DNA of 64,000 nucleotides from Azorinus chamasolen (taxonomy: Eukaryota > Mollusca > Bivalvia > Cardiida > Solecurtidae), in assembly GCA_963576725.1 (NCBI GenBank), contig OY755241.1, forward strand, positions 59,393,071 through 59,457,070, read 5' to 3'. Position 1 is the first letter of the stretch. Every line of letters begins with the position of its first letter. Below the pieces are notes generated by a model. That model saw nothing but the letters and a program-made list of their open reading frames with translations, did no database searches and had not been told where the DNA came from. Shown piece by piece: positions 1 through 9,333 of this stretch. The position numbers were made by a program, and so were the translations under genes.

Positions 1-112
1 GCTTCTGCCTGAGCAAAAATGTCTGTGTTCATATGTCATTATAAAATATAATCTTATTAATATTCATGACGCCATTATTTCCTACAAGTATATGCATCAG
101 GGAAAGGGATAA
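1..112 (+). mobile_element. TTAA-1b MITE, right arm cut by window edge
   Basis: Only the right arm is present. It has the AATATTCATGA and CATTATTT stretches typical of the family and the end GGGAAAGGGATAA, one base off the usual terminus. The hairpin would lie upstream of the window. Confidence 0.7.
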
Positions 113-121
113 AAACACGTG

Positions 122-268
122 TACAGTTGAACTACGATATCTAGAAGGTCAAGGGACCATACATATTACTTTAAGGTAAAAGACATTCGAGTCATCTGAT
201 TTCTATTTTGAACAATTTCTAAAATCTAAAACCTAATGCAGGTCTAAAGTAATGCTGAAAGCTCCAGC
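122..268 (-). mobile_element. TA-2 MITE fragment
   Basis: It starts with TACAGTTGAACT and runs through CAAGGGACCATAC and the ATGCAGGTCTAAAGTAATGC hairpin arm. It then breaks off at the hairpin apex, so the second half is missing. Confidence 0.65.
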
Positions 269-297
269 CAATGTAATATTGCACCAATTGGACTTGC

Positions 298-985
298 TCG
301 GAAATTTGCGAATCACTAACCATTCTTCTTGATAACATAATCGTATGTTATGGGAATGCTATATGCCGCCGGGTTATTGGTATTCCTACATTGTATGGGT
401 ATGAAGTGTGCACAACTGGTCGCAGATTTGTTTTTACATTGCTATGAGAGATTTCAAGTTGAGTCTGAACCCGCAATCTCAAGCAGATGTTATAAAAGTC
501 TTTAACAAAACTTCTAGATATTTGGTTGTTTTTTTCCACACAGATATTATGATTCCTACCATTTACCCAAACTAACTCAAATTGAATGAAACTAACTCTT
601 CCGATACTTATGCAGCTTTTCTTGATCTAGACCTTAAAACTGACATTGGAATTATTTCTTCTAAGATATATGACAAAAGTGACGATTGTGATTTTAATAT
701 TATACTTTTCCTCCATCTTGACGGGGATGTTCCTAGTGTTCCATCTTACGTGGTGTCCTTTCGCTATCTAGAGTGTGTTCTTCTGTTGCCGATGTTAACA
801 GCTAAAATCTCGTTCTAACTGAAAAGCTGCTTAAGCAAGGATATAGGTATCATACACTAAGACGACATTCTCTAACTTTTAACATCGAAATATTTCACTC
901 ATTGGCAAGTATAAGTGCAATCTTAAAGTGATGCTCCTACGACACGGTATTTCACATCCGGAATTTCATGGTGGTCACAGGTGTG
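298..985 (+). pseudogene. Reverse-transcriptase relic of a retroelement
   Basis: Conceptual translation in shifting frames gives pieces that read in order as the C-terminal half of a metazoan retroelement reverse transcriptase. Near 301-360 is EICESLTILLDNII. Near 373-387 is VIGIP, followed by MGMKCAQLVADLFLHCYER from 395, the usual RT block downstream of the catalytic palm. Then come DFKLSLNPQSQADVIK (450), FLDLDL...SKIYDK (about 618-690), LDGDVP (about 718), LLKQGYRY (827) and a final KYKCNLK...HGISHPEFHGG (907-975). Keeping this order requires at least four frameshifts and one in-frame TAA near 576, so it is a dead copy. The left part of the gene is absent. The element class (Penelope-like or LINE) cannot be decided from this piece. 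The family resemblance is recalled, not searched. Confidence 0.7.
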
Positions 986-1073
986 ATTTACAATTGTATA
1001 TACCCATTATCTTGCTTTGTTTGTCAAATATGTCAAACCATTCATTAAACAAGAGCACCGCAAGACGGGGCAA

Positions 1074-1682
1074 TATACGCCCGAAGGCTGTTCTATAAAA
1101 TTATGTTGAAAAATAAAGGAGGAGTTAGTTGCACAAGAAATTGCTACCCGAAACTATCAAAGGGCAATAACTCCAGTATGAAAACTGATATGAGAGTTAT
1201 CTCACTGATATGCACAACTACAAATCAATATCTATCATTCCTGAAAGTTTGAAGAAATTATGTTGAAAAATAAAGGAGGAGTTAGTTGCACAAGAAATTG
1301 CTACCCGAAACTATCAAAGGGCAATAACTCCAGAATGAAAAATGATATGAGAGTTATCTCACTGATATGCACAACTACACATCAGTATCTATCATTCTTG
1401 AAAGTTTGAAGAAATTATGTTGAAAAATAAAGGAGGAGTTAGTTGCACAAGAAATTGCTACCCGAAACTTTCAAAGGGCAATAACTCCAGAATGAAAAAT
1501 GATATGAGAGTTATCTCACTGATATGCACAACTACACATCAGTATCTATCATTCCTGAAAGTTTGAAGAAATTATGTTGAAAAATAAAGGAGGAGTTAGT
1601 TGCACAAGAAATTGCTAACGGACGGACGGACAGACGGACGGGCGACATGTGCCATACCATAATACGTCCCTTCGGGCGTATA
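1074..1682. mobile_element. Element with 157-bp tandem core bounded by a 14-bp inverted repeat
   Basis: A 157-bp unit starting ATTATGTTGAAAAATAAAGG is repeated head to tail from 1100, 1257 and 1414, with a fourth partial copy from 1571 to about 1617. The copies differ by only a few bases. A short ACGG-type run (about 1614-1642) follows. The whole is bounded by a perfect inverted repeat: TATACGCCCGAAGG at 1074-1087 and CCTTCGGGCGTATA at 1669-1682. A short element with a roughly 160-bp tandem core and conserved flanks is what is known from bivalve pearl elements, which are Helitron-related; that link is an inference. Confidence 0.7.
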
Positions 1683-1689
1683 AAAAGGT

Positions 1690-1954
1690 TATGATCCCAT
1701 AGTATTACAACATACTGCATGCCTGTTTGTCACTCATTTTACAGTTTGCAACCACGCTGCCCTTTTTTCCTGGTTGCCGACAGGAAACGCTTAGTACTCT
1801 ATGAAGACGACCTCTTAAATCCGGAAACGGAAGGAGGACGTCGGATCTTTGTACTATCACGTTTTTGTCGAACTCTTTATCGCTTTTCTATAGTTACTGT
1901 GTTTGCATCTCAACTCTAACTACTAATTCGCAAGCATTTGATCTTATACATTAT
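1690..1954. other. Unassigned stretch
   Basis: No repeat family member is recognised. A 66-codon open frame in the + direction is slightly more GC-rich than its surroundings but has no recognisable motif and no clear splice context. Confidence 0.3.
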
Positions 1955-2149
1955 TACAGTAAGACCCCTGTGTAATGCGACCATCAAAAGGGGCAAAATT
2001 CACAGTGAAAAAGGCAGATGGTAGCTTAAAGCATGACGAAATTTATAAGAGCTTTCTGCATAACTTTTGCCCTGCATCAAGCAACCACCTGCTTATGAAC
2101 ACAGCCATGTTTGTTCATTAAGTAGTCGCATTAGAGGGGGTTTACTGTA
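1955..2149 (+). mobile_element. TA-5 MITE, complete but diverged
   Basis: It runs from TACAGTAAGACCCC to GGGGGTTTACTGTA with imperfect terminal inverted repeats and TA at both ends. The hairpin arms GGCAGATGGTAGCTTAAAGC and CAAGCAACCACCTGC remain, but the apex has decayed. Confidence 0.75.
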
Positions 2150-2352
2150 TTTTGTAGGGTAAAGTAATTTCATTCGTCGTTTGTTAGTACCTGTTTTACC
2201 TTTGTCAGTGGCGTTTGTAACCATTTAAATACGAAACTTGCATGTAGTATCATTTACAAGTAGTGTAGGAGCCATTTGACCAAGGTCTGCAACGTTCATC
2301 ATTCACAATCATACAGCACGTGTCAGCATGCCGTACTGACTCGACTCAATAG

Positions 2353-2560
2353 TTAACTCATATTGATGCCTAGAAGTCACTTTCTGAAACTATTGCGATA
2401 AATAGAATATTTGCTCCTATTAGAGCAAATGCTGTATTTATCACAATGGTTCCAAAACTACACAATTCTACAGGTTTCATTTTCTCTAAAAGCAGCTCTT
2501 TTTCGGTAGATTTATTCCAAGAGGCTGGGTCTAAAATAGTCTATGAGGTATTGGGTTCAA
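2353..2560 (+). mobile_element. TTAA-2 MITE, diverged
   Basis: It contains the family hairpin (GATAAATAGAATATTTGCTC... and its complement, about 2397-2450) and the arm TTTTTCGGTAGATTTATTC. Both ends are eroded: the left has lost part of TTAACCCATT and the right reads GGGTTCAA. Confidence 0.7.
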
Positions 2561-2651
2561 CACTGATAAGCTATAACACACCTCATTATTCATTCAAAAG
2601 TGAACATATCCAACTATGAGCAGATACGACCTTTTCACGGCGGTGTAAGGA

Positions 2652-3222
2652 TTAACCCTTTACCTCATATAAACGCTTGTTTGCATCTTTGCTAACAGAG
2701 TAGACCCGGATCAGACGTCTGATCATGGTCTGCTCTGTATGCTTATGAAACAATAATCGAACCGAATGTAGTTTCTGTCAATAACAAAATTGCCTATCAA
2801 TATATGTATCATGGTGAAAAGGTTATGACTCGACTTGGACTTGAACCCAGGACCTTTAGCTTACCATACCAACATTCTACCGACTGAGCTATCAGGACAC
2901 ACAGTCTAAAGCCTATTGACTGTTTTACAATAACATCTACCCGGCTACATACACACATACAGACAAGAATTCGTCCCGAATTCTTACTCAAAGAACTCTC
3001 CACGTGTTTGTTTTCATATCAATCACCCTGAGAATTATTTACGTTGGGTGCAAATTATACCTTGGTAAAAGGATTGTGACTCGACTTGGGTCTAAAGCAT
3101 ATCAACTGTTTCACCACAATCTCTACCCGGCTACATATATATGCCATTATAAAACTTCAGCATAGAAATATTCACACACTTTCATTATTTCTTACACAAC
3201 TATTCAACAGAGAAAGAGTTAA
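2652..3222 (+). mobile_element. TTAA-1b MITE split by a SINE insertion
   Basis: The left part (2652 to about 2815) has TTAACCCTTTACC, the GCAAACAGAGTAGACC-type hairpin and the arm. The right part (about 3142-3222) resumes with ATATGCCATTATAAAACTTC and ends AGAAAGAGTTAA. The intervening block is tRNA-like SINE sequence, so the SINE came later. Confidence 0.7.
2816..3141 (-). mobile_element. tRNA-like SINE, one full and one partial copy
   Basis: On the minus strand the segment at 2826-2902 reads as a tRNA: A-box TAGCTCAGTCGGTAGA, anticodon stem TTGGT/GCTAA around loop ATGGTAA (anticodon GGT, Thr-like) and B-box GGGTTCAAGTCC. The neighbouring GTAGCCGGGTAGA and GGGACGAATTC stretches recur at 32240-32430. 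A second, shorter copy occupies about 3060-3141. The mispaired acceptor and the repeats around it argue for a SINE, not a working tRNA gene. Confidence 0.6.
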
Positions 3223-3426
3223 CCCTTTCTACCAAAAATTCGCCTTTCTAAACCTCTGTAACAGCCACTTCTTGAAACCATTATGATAGGAGCAAATGCT
3301 CTATTTATCATAATAGTTTCAAACTACAAAATTATTTTAAAAATCATTTTCTCTAGTTAATGCTCCTTTTCGGTAGATTTTTTCAAAGAGGTTGGATCTA
3401 AAAATAGCCTATAGGGGATTGTTTAA
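3219..3426 (+). mobile_element. TTAA-2 MITE with half-deleted hairpin
   Basis: It abuts the previous element and shares its TTAA. The hairpin (about 3275-3321) keeps only one copy of the GAGCAAATGCTC segment. The right arm TTTCGGTAGATT...GGATCTAAAAATAGCC is intact and the terminus has decayed to GTTTAA. Confidence 0.7.
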
Positions 3427-3908
3427 TATGGTAGATATGTTTTATTGCATGGACAAAATAGTGCACTTAGCTACTATAATAGAACACGTGATTGATGTCA
3501 TATTTCCTTCAGCAAATTTTCATCCATCAAATAACAAAATCATATCCGAACACAGTGTCATTTTTGCTGTTGTGAAGGTTTGATTTGAAATTGTTTTTTA
3601 AAATGATTTGTGGCTCAATATAATATCCGAATATTTCTCTTCGGAGCACTTAAACTCAACATCAATCGTTCCGGCTGACATTTATATTCTCTGGGATTAA
3701 ACTTATGCTTCTTTTGCTTTTGTTATATTACAAAATAGTATAGACGGAATATCATAAAGAAATTAAATTTCCTGAAAATGTCTATTTTAGGCAGTATTGG
3801 GAAAACATTTTCTCCATATCAAATTACATATGAATATCTTCAGGGTCTTTGTAGAAATCCAGTATCATAGAATTCGAAGATTCAGCTATTGAACTACTGA
3901 GCTGCGTT
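3427..3908. other. Unassigned stretch, about 480 bp
   Basis: AT-rich sequence without recognisable repeats, hairpins or coding signals. Confidence 0.4.
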
Positions 3909-4135
3909 TTAACCCTTAACTCCATAAATATTCATATAAGAAATAATGACATCATAAATAATAATTAGATTGTTTTTTTACAATTATCATGGCAGAAGCT
4001 GTTGAGTCATATCTATATTAAATGATAAGCAAACAGTGTAGACCCTGGTCAGACGGCTCCTCCTGGGGCTGTCTGGTCTTGTTCTACTCTGTTTGCAAAC
4101 TCGTAGAAAGGCGTATTTATTGAGTAAAAGGTTAA
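3909..4135 (-). mobile_element. TTAA-1b MITE, complete
   Basis: TTAACCC and its complement end the element, with TTAA at both borders. Read on the minus strand the order is left arm, hairpin of GCAAACAGAGTAGACC type with a roughly 33-nt arm (about 4029-4099), then a right arm with CTGCCATGATAATTG and the AATATTTATG region. Length is about 227 bp. Such ends are characteristic of non-autonomous piggyBac-like elements; no transposase is present. Confidence 0.75.
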
Positions 4136-4239
4136 CTAATTATTCGCATGCTAGCGGTATTTCTTATAACAGCTCCTTCAGGACTGAAACTCTTTGACCT
4201 GTATTAACAAAATAATTAGTTTAATAAAGGTACCAATAA

Positions 4240-4761
4240 TACCTTAAGTTGCCCAAGAGATAGCATACAAAAGTATCCAAGAGATAACATACAAAAGTAT
4301 CCAAGAGATGACATACAAAAAGGTGTCCAAGAGATAATATACAAAAAGTGTCCAAGTGATAACATACAAAAAGTTTCCAAGAGATAACACACAAAAGTAT
4401 CACACAAAAGTATCCAAGAGATAACATACAAAAGTATCCAAGATCCAAGAGATAACATACAAAAGTATTCAAGAGATAACATACAAAAAGGTGTCCAAGT
4501 GATAACATACAAAAAGTACCCAAGTGTTAACACACAAAAGTATCCAAGAGATGACATACAAAAAGGTGTCCAAGAGATAATATACAAAAAGTGTCCAAGA
4601 GATAAAAATACAAAAAAAAAAAAAAAAAAGTGTCCAAGAGATAACATACAAAAAAAGTGTCCAAGAGATAACATACAAAAAAGTGTCCAAGAGATAACAT
4701 ACACACAAAAAAATGTGTCCAAGATATAACACAAACAACCCCACCCACCCCCCCACCCCCC

Positions 4762-4811
<50 letters not shown>

Positions 4812-4945
4812 GTCCAAGAGATAACATACAAAAATGTGTCCAAGATATAGCATAAATAAAGTGTCCAAAAGTTAACATACAAAAAGTGTCCAAGAAATAG
4901 CATACAAAAAGTGTCCAAGAAATAAAATACAAAAAGTGTCATATG
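4240..4945. repeat. Minisatellite of 22-27 bp units with poly-A and poly-C runs
   Basis: About 27 copies of a unit close to GTGTCCAAGAGATAACATAC plus an A-run. The first half mostly has GTATCC and the second half GTGTCC variants. A poly-A tract of about 46 (4764-4809) and a C-rich stretch (4739-4762) interrupt it. The minus strand is open for 238 codons because the units contain few stops; this is not a gene. Confidence 0.9.
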
Positions 4946-5108
4946 AAATGAAACACATTTTCATAATCATTTTTGACAATGCAGATGTGTGCATTTTGTG
5001 TTACCGATAGACATATTCCTCGCCACGTGTCAATCACGTCACGGATATGGAACATGTCTGGACGCAAAGGCACTCATTTATAAACTGTATGTCGAAAGTA
5101 GTACTTAT
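4946..5108. other. Unassigned spacer
   Basis: Short non-repetitive sequence between the minisatellite and the next MITE; nothing recognised. Confidence 0.3.
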
Positions 5109-5558
5109 TTAACCCTTTACTCCATGAATATTCATGTAAGAAATAATGACATCAGGAATACTAATTAGAATAAGTCTTATGACAGCACATGGACACAGGC
5201 ATTTTAAAACTGTTGAATTATATTTTTATATTATCATAAGCAAACAGAGCAGACCCTGATCTATAGGAGCCGTCTGATCTGGGACTACTCTGTTTACAAA
5301 TTCTGAAGGGAGGTGATCCCCCGAGAGCAAAAATTGCAACACCAAAAGACAAAATTGCAGACTCGGTTTTATTGAGTCTGTCCATGAACAGTAATTGAAA
5401 GTGCAACACTGCTCACGCCCCCTATCACCGGCTTAAGCGGTATTCAATTTTCAAAACAAGAAGTACCGGCATTCATGATCTCGAAGGATCAGAAGGTATT
5501 CCGGTTAAATATATTCGGAAAAAGCGTAGAAAGGTGTATTCATGGAGAAAAGGGTTAA
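5109..5558 (-). mobile_element. TTAA-1b MITE carrying an LTR-like insertion
   Basis: The MITE has ends TTAACCC and AAGGGTTAA and the hairpin AGCAGACC...GGAGCCGTCTGATC (about 5229-5292). Its terminal arm (GCGTAGAAAGGTGTATTCATGG) resumes only after an insertion at about 5300-5515. Confidence 0.75.
5300..5515 (-). mobile_element. LTR-like dispersed repeat, copy 1
   Basis: On the minus strand it reads CCTTCTGATCC...TACCGCTTAAGCCGG...CTCAATAAAACCGAGTC... and ends near GATCACCTCCC. It contains a polyadenylation signal AATAAA followed within about 10 nt by GAGTCTGCAATTTT. Four copies exist in the window (also 6553, 46690 and 62248). Solo-LTR identity is a hypothesis. Confidence 0.5.
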
Positions 5559-5967
5559 ATTCTTTTTGACAGCCTTTAGTCATGTAATACTAGACTGCAG
5601 TCTGAGAATACTAATCGAAACGTACAAACCCGTCTGTAATTCGTTACGGTGTTTGTTAAATATGGTTTAAATCAATAATACGGCTCGTTTTGACTGTGCA
5701 CATGTACTTTAGAAATAACAAGGCCAAATATATTCGGAAATGATTCATATCTTTGTACATGGACTGAAGATCATGCGATTGTCAGATATTCACACACTTT
5801 TACATAAAGGCTGGAGTTAATAAGGAAGATTTATTCATGAATGCATCTGTATCACGCTAAATCATGTATTCGAAACTGAATGTGATAGAATTCTTATTTC
5901 AAACAGTGTTCCTTAAAGGAGAACAACAAAACCAGTGTAAATTCTGACCACGGTCTGCACTATTTGC
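5559..5967. other. Unassigned stretch, about 410 bp
   Basis: No family member or coding signal recognised. Confidence 0.35.
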
Positions 5968-6396
5968 TTAACCCATTATTCCATAATACACCTTTCTGTG
6001 CCTTTGTGTCTTATAGGAGCCGTCCGATCAGGGTCTGCGCTGTTCGCTTAGGGTATAGTATTTATCAATTTCTACAGTTTCTGCAGTAGTCAAAACTCCC
6101 TGTATCTATATGTTATTATAAGAATTAACCCTTTCGCTGGCAATGCCGGGTCTGTGATTACCTATGCAAACAGTTTGGATCCAGATGAGACGCCGAGTAA
6201 CTCGGCGTCTCATCAGGACCCAATCTGTTTGTTACTGTTACTATGTTTTTGCAACAAAAATGAGGAAAATCCAAAAAATGAAAATTTGTAGCAGACGACA
6301 GAGTTTGGCAGCGAAAGGGTTAATGGCACCGTTAACCTAAGTAATATTCATGATGTCATTGATTCTTACGTGAATATTCATTGAGTAAACGGTTAA
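5968..6396 (+). mobile_element. TTAA-1b MITE, host of a nested TTAA-3 copy
   Basis: The left part (TTAACCCATTATTCC, decayed hairpin at 6004-6050, arm to about 6124) and the right part (AATATTCATGATGTCATT... to ACGGTTAA) form one element. It is interrupted exactly at a TTAA. Confidence 0.8.
6125..6323 (+). mobile_element. TTAA-3 MITE, complete, nested
   Basis: Reference copy of the family. The ends TTAACCCTTTCGCTG and CAGCGAAAGGGTTAA form inverted repeats of about 15 bp or more. The central hairpin is CAAACAGTTTGGATCCAGA.. with apex GACGCCGAGTAACTCGGCGTC (about 6167-6232). The host is cut at its own TTAA and that TTAA is present on both sides. Confidence 0.85.
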
Positions 6397-6552
6397 CAAA
6401 TCAACTTTCCAAATCACAATGGCAAACATAATTCTTGAAGAAAGGAAAAACTGGGGTCATGCATTTAGGGTAGTTCACCAAGAGATACAGTTTAAAACCG
6501 AGATAAGATAGCTATCAAAATTAAAAGAAGATAAATAGCGTATTTTCTTGTC

Positions 6553-6740
6553 CTTCGGGATCATTTGATGTTATTAGTTTTGAAAATTGGATACTGCTTA
6601 AGCCGGTGCTAGGGGGCGTGAGTAGAGTTGCACTTTTAATTACTACTCATGAACAGGCTCAATAAAACCGAGTCTGCAATTTTCTCTTTTTGCATTTCTA
6701 CTTTTGCTTTTCGAATGATCACCAATTTTAAGAATATTTG
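6553..6740 (+). mobile_element. LTR-like dispersed repeat, copy 2
   Basis: It contains GGATACTGCTTAAGCCGG, GCTAGGGGGCGTGAG, CTCAATAAAACCGAGTCTGC and a final GATCACC block, collinear with the other three copies. The right edge (AAGAATATTTG) matches copy 3. Confidence 0.5.
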
Positions 6741-7057
6741 TTCATGTGAATTCTGATCCTGTGGTTACAATGAAAGAGGAGGAAACAAAGGATACGAGCA
6801 TAGTGATACGAAGCAAGTAAGGACTTTAGTCAATGAAGATCTATTTTAGAAATGCAGAGAATGTTTTATTGAATGCTCCATTGTAGTAAGGGTATAAGAT
6901 ATAACGATAACGAACTAGAATAAATTTACTATAATGTATGGCAATGATCACAATAACAAAATGCATCTTTTGGAATGCTAACATTAAAGGACCAGCACAA
7001 TTCTTAACGTTACCTTTTTGCTAGTAAATGTTCACTTTCAGTAGTTTTTATTCAAGG
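6741..7057. other. Unassigned stretch
   Basis: AT-rich and non-repetitive as far as can be seen by eye. Confidence 0.35.
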
Positions 7058-7230
7058 AGGTTATATATGGGAAATAGGCAAACAGTATGGACTCTGATCA
7101 GACGCCGCATACTGTGGCGTCTGATCAGAGTCTACACTGTTTGCTGATACGAATTTCAATATAAAACAAAATGAAGATAAAAATTTAGACCAGGCATCCC
7201 TTAGATAGAAAATGAACTAATCCAATATTT
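7058..7230 (-). mobile_element. TTAA-7 MITE fragment
   Basis: The hairpin GCAAACAGTATGGACTCTG... pairs with its complement at 7078-7144 (apex GACGCCGCATACTGTGGCGTC). The arm TTTCAATATAAAACAAAATG and TTTAGACCAGGCATCCC matches the complete copy at 19216-19445. Both ends are lost. Confidence 0.65.
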
Positions 7231-7314
7231 AAGAATCCGAGTTGCTCGGCATTTCATTTGGATCCAAGCTGTTTTCAAATCCGAGTGATGTCACAGTACA
7301 CGTGATAAGGGTTA
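7231..7314 (+). mobile_element. TTAA-4 MITE, right half
   Basis: Starts at the hairpin apex (CGAGTTGCTCGGC) and continues through GGATCCAAGCTGTTTTCAAA to AGGGTTAA. It is fused directly to the TTAA-7 fragment. Confidence 0.6.
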
Positions 7315-7667
7315 ATACATGAACTTTCTGTACATTATCAGTCACTATTTTATTCAGTTGAATCTAATTTAGGAACGAGATAATTGATACGGTTTATTAC
7401 TAAAGAATGGAAATGTGATGCATTTTAGTACAAATGTGTCTGGAATATTTCATACCATTAGAGAGAAAACAATTCAGACGGATATTATTCATTCAGGGAA
7501 ACAAATACTGACATTCTGCATGGGATAGTGTAGTTTTGGTTTGTATCGAGCGTAACCCGTATTGTCAATGTTTGCACACACTTTAATCTGGTACTATTGC
7601 TCCTTATACCCGGATGTTGAGATCACAGTGGAAGGGTACCAGACATTTACAAGTTTCATCTCATCTT
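7315..7667. other. Unassigned stretch, about 350 bp
   Basis: Nothing recognised on either strand. Confidence 0.35.
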
Positions 7668-7870
7668 AATGTAACCCTTTCCTCCATAAATACGTCTTTC
7701 TACGCCTCTGTAAAAATCTCTTTATGAAACCATTGTGATAAATAGCTCCTATAGGAGCAAATGCTCTATTTATCACCATGGTTTCAAAACTACACAATTC
7801 TAAACTTTTCCTTTTCTCTAGTAAATGCTCCTTTTCGATAGATTTTTTCAAAGAGGTTGGGTCTAAGTTT
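7668..7870 (+). mobile_element. TTAA-2 MITE, right end lost
   Basis: It has CATAAATACGTCTTTCTACG, the hairpin GAAACCATTGTGATAAATAG...(about 7726-7790) and TTTTCGATAGATTT. It ends at GGTTGGGTCTAA and abuts the mariner relic. Confidence 0.65.
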
Positions 7871-7892
7871 CCAAAGGCGTGAAAAGGCGCTA

Positions 7893-8351
7893 ATATGACA
7901 GAATGAAAGAAAGCTCTCTTGGTTCTCATTATAAATGGCAAGAAACTCTCGTCTTGACTGAAGTCTCTGGAAGCGATCCTGCACATTGAGGTCTCTAGGG
8001 AACCTCCTTACGGATATATTTGACATCAAAAGGTGTCCATGGAAAATTGTGCAAACACTTCCATGTGAGAATGTTACACTCCCTAGCTATGTCATCAATC
8101 TTAATTCGGCGATCATTCGTTATGAGTGTGTCCACAGAAACGATTATCGCCTTTGTGATGACATCAGCTGGCCGACCTGACCGTGGGCCATCCTTCAATG
8201 AGACTACGCCCACGTTTAATTGCCACTGTTGAATTGGCAGGACTACTATCACCGTACACCTCGGCCATTAGACTTTGAATTTCTCTGGCATTTGATCCTT
8301 TGTTTGTGAAGAACTTTATAATGCCCTAAACTCAACATTCTGATGGTTCAT
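7893..8351 (-). pseudogene. mariner-like transposase relic, N-terminal third
   Basis: Read on the minus strand from an ATG at 8351, the frames give the order expected of a Tc1/mariner transposase N terminus: MNHQNVEFRAL, then FFTNKGSNAREIQSLMAEVYGDSS (first helix-turn-helix region), STVAIKRGRS, then DGPRSGRPADV (the conserved linker arginines), TNDRRIKIDDIARECNI (second HTH), and finally FPRDLNVQDR...RREFLAIYNENQESFL. A stop after FRAL and several frame changes show it is inactive. About 140 codons of a family normally near 340 remain. The catalytic DD(D/E) part is gone, replaced at 7892 by MITE sequence. The assignment rests on recalled family motifs. Confidence 0.8.
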
Positions 8352-8590
8352 AATATCTTGATGATCACCAACTTAGAATGCTTCTGACAATCACACAAAT
8401 ATGTTATGACAAGTAAACTTGGTACATGTATTTTAAATAGTACTGATATACTGACTGTTGTCTAGATATGAAAAAAAATCGTGCACTGCGCTTGACTGAA
8501 TACGCTGTCTTATCATGCTTAAACCGCAGTTTTTGAAATCTCTGTGGCGTTGGCCAATAAGAGTTGGTTATTCAGTGTTTCCTTTTTCGT
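8352..8590. other. Unassigned spacer
   Basis: No mariner end could be identified next to the relic, and no other feature is seen. Confidence 0.3.
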
Positions 8591-8643
8591 GAAGACTGGA
8601 TTATTGCCGCCAAATTCATTTTGGCGGCAATAATCCAGTCTTC
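8591..8643. repeat. Perfect 24-bp palindrome with 5-nt loop
   Basis: The arm GAAGACTGGATTATTGCCGC plus CAAA (8591-8614) is perfectly complementary to 8620-8643, separated by TTCAT. It belongs to none of the MITE families in this window. Confidence 0.9.
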
Positions 8644-8728
8644 TCGAGAAGAAAATTTGATTGGCTGACTCATTTCCGACAGCTTAAAACATTGACCCAG
8701 CACGTGGACATCACTAACAACCGTGACG

Positions 8729-9333
8729 TTGTGATGTACACAGTGACGTAAATTTGGAAACAATATCCCTTATTTGGATCTAGTGGCCGGTTCAAATCGA
8801 CATCAGCATGGTTTACCCAAGTGCAATAGAACATGTTTTATGATTAACCCTTTACTCTACAAATATGTCATTTGCAAATAGTGTATAGGAGCCGCTTAAT
8901 CAGGGTCTGCTCTGTTTACATATTGAATAATATAAATCTGATTCTACAGTTTCTGCGTTGGTAAACATTCGCGTGCAAATATGCCATTTTAAAGAGTAAG
9001 CTAACTAATATTCATGACGTCATCATTTCTAAGATGAGTATTAATGGAGTAAATGGTTAAGCGAACACTTAACCTGGTAACACCTGAACACTTAACCTGA
9101 TATTGCCTGGTATTTTCAGTTAATTTAGTGCCTACAAGAGTTGTCTTATCAGGATCAGCTGTGTTTGTTTATAGAATAATAAAGCTGATTTATAGAATAA
9201 TAAAGCTGATTGTATTTAAACCGCATTTTTTTATTAAAAAAATCAACAAATCTACTTACATAGTGATGTACACAGTGACATGGCTTTGTAAACAGTGTCC
9301 CTTATTTGGATTTAGAGGGCGGTTTAAATCGGT
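8729..9333. repeat. Pair of 70-bp direct repeats flanking a MITE
   Basis: GTGATGTACACAGTGAC...CCCTTATTTGGAT.TAG followed by GGCCGGTTCAAATCG occurs at 8731-8801 and again, slightly diverged, at 9263-9332. The MITE at 8844-9060 lies between them, with other short duplications (AGAATAATAAAGCTGATT twice at 9173-9211). Confidence 0.7.
8844..9060 (+). mobile_element. TTAA-1b MITE, complete
   Basis: TTAACCCTTTACTC to TGGAGTAAATGGTTAA. The hairpin left arm is shortened, giving TTGCAAATAGTG|TATAGGAGCC. The right arm has a full CREB-type site TGACGTCA at 9015-9022, where most copies have TGATGTCA. Confidence 0.8.

Noticed and set aside
1719..1919. 66-codon GC-richer + strand frame
   Set aside because: No motif, no splice signals and no conservation evidence available.
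2826..2902. Functional tRNA-Thr gene
   Set aside because: Degenerate stems, surrounding repeated SINE body and an inverted copy at 32348-32420.
4216..4942. Three overlapping minus-strand open frames of 113-238 codons rich in Phe, Leu, Cys and Gly
   Set aside because: They are translations of the 22-27 bp minisatellite and its homopolymers in all three frames, so the openness comes from the repeat.
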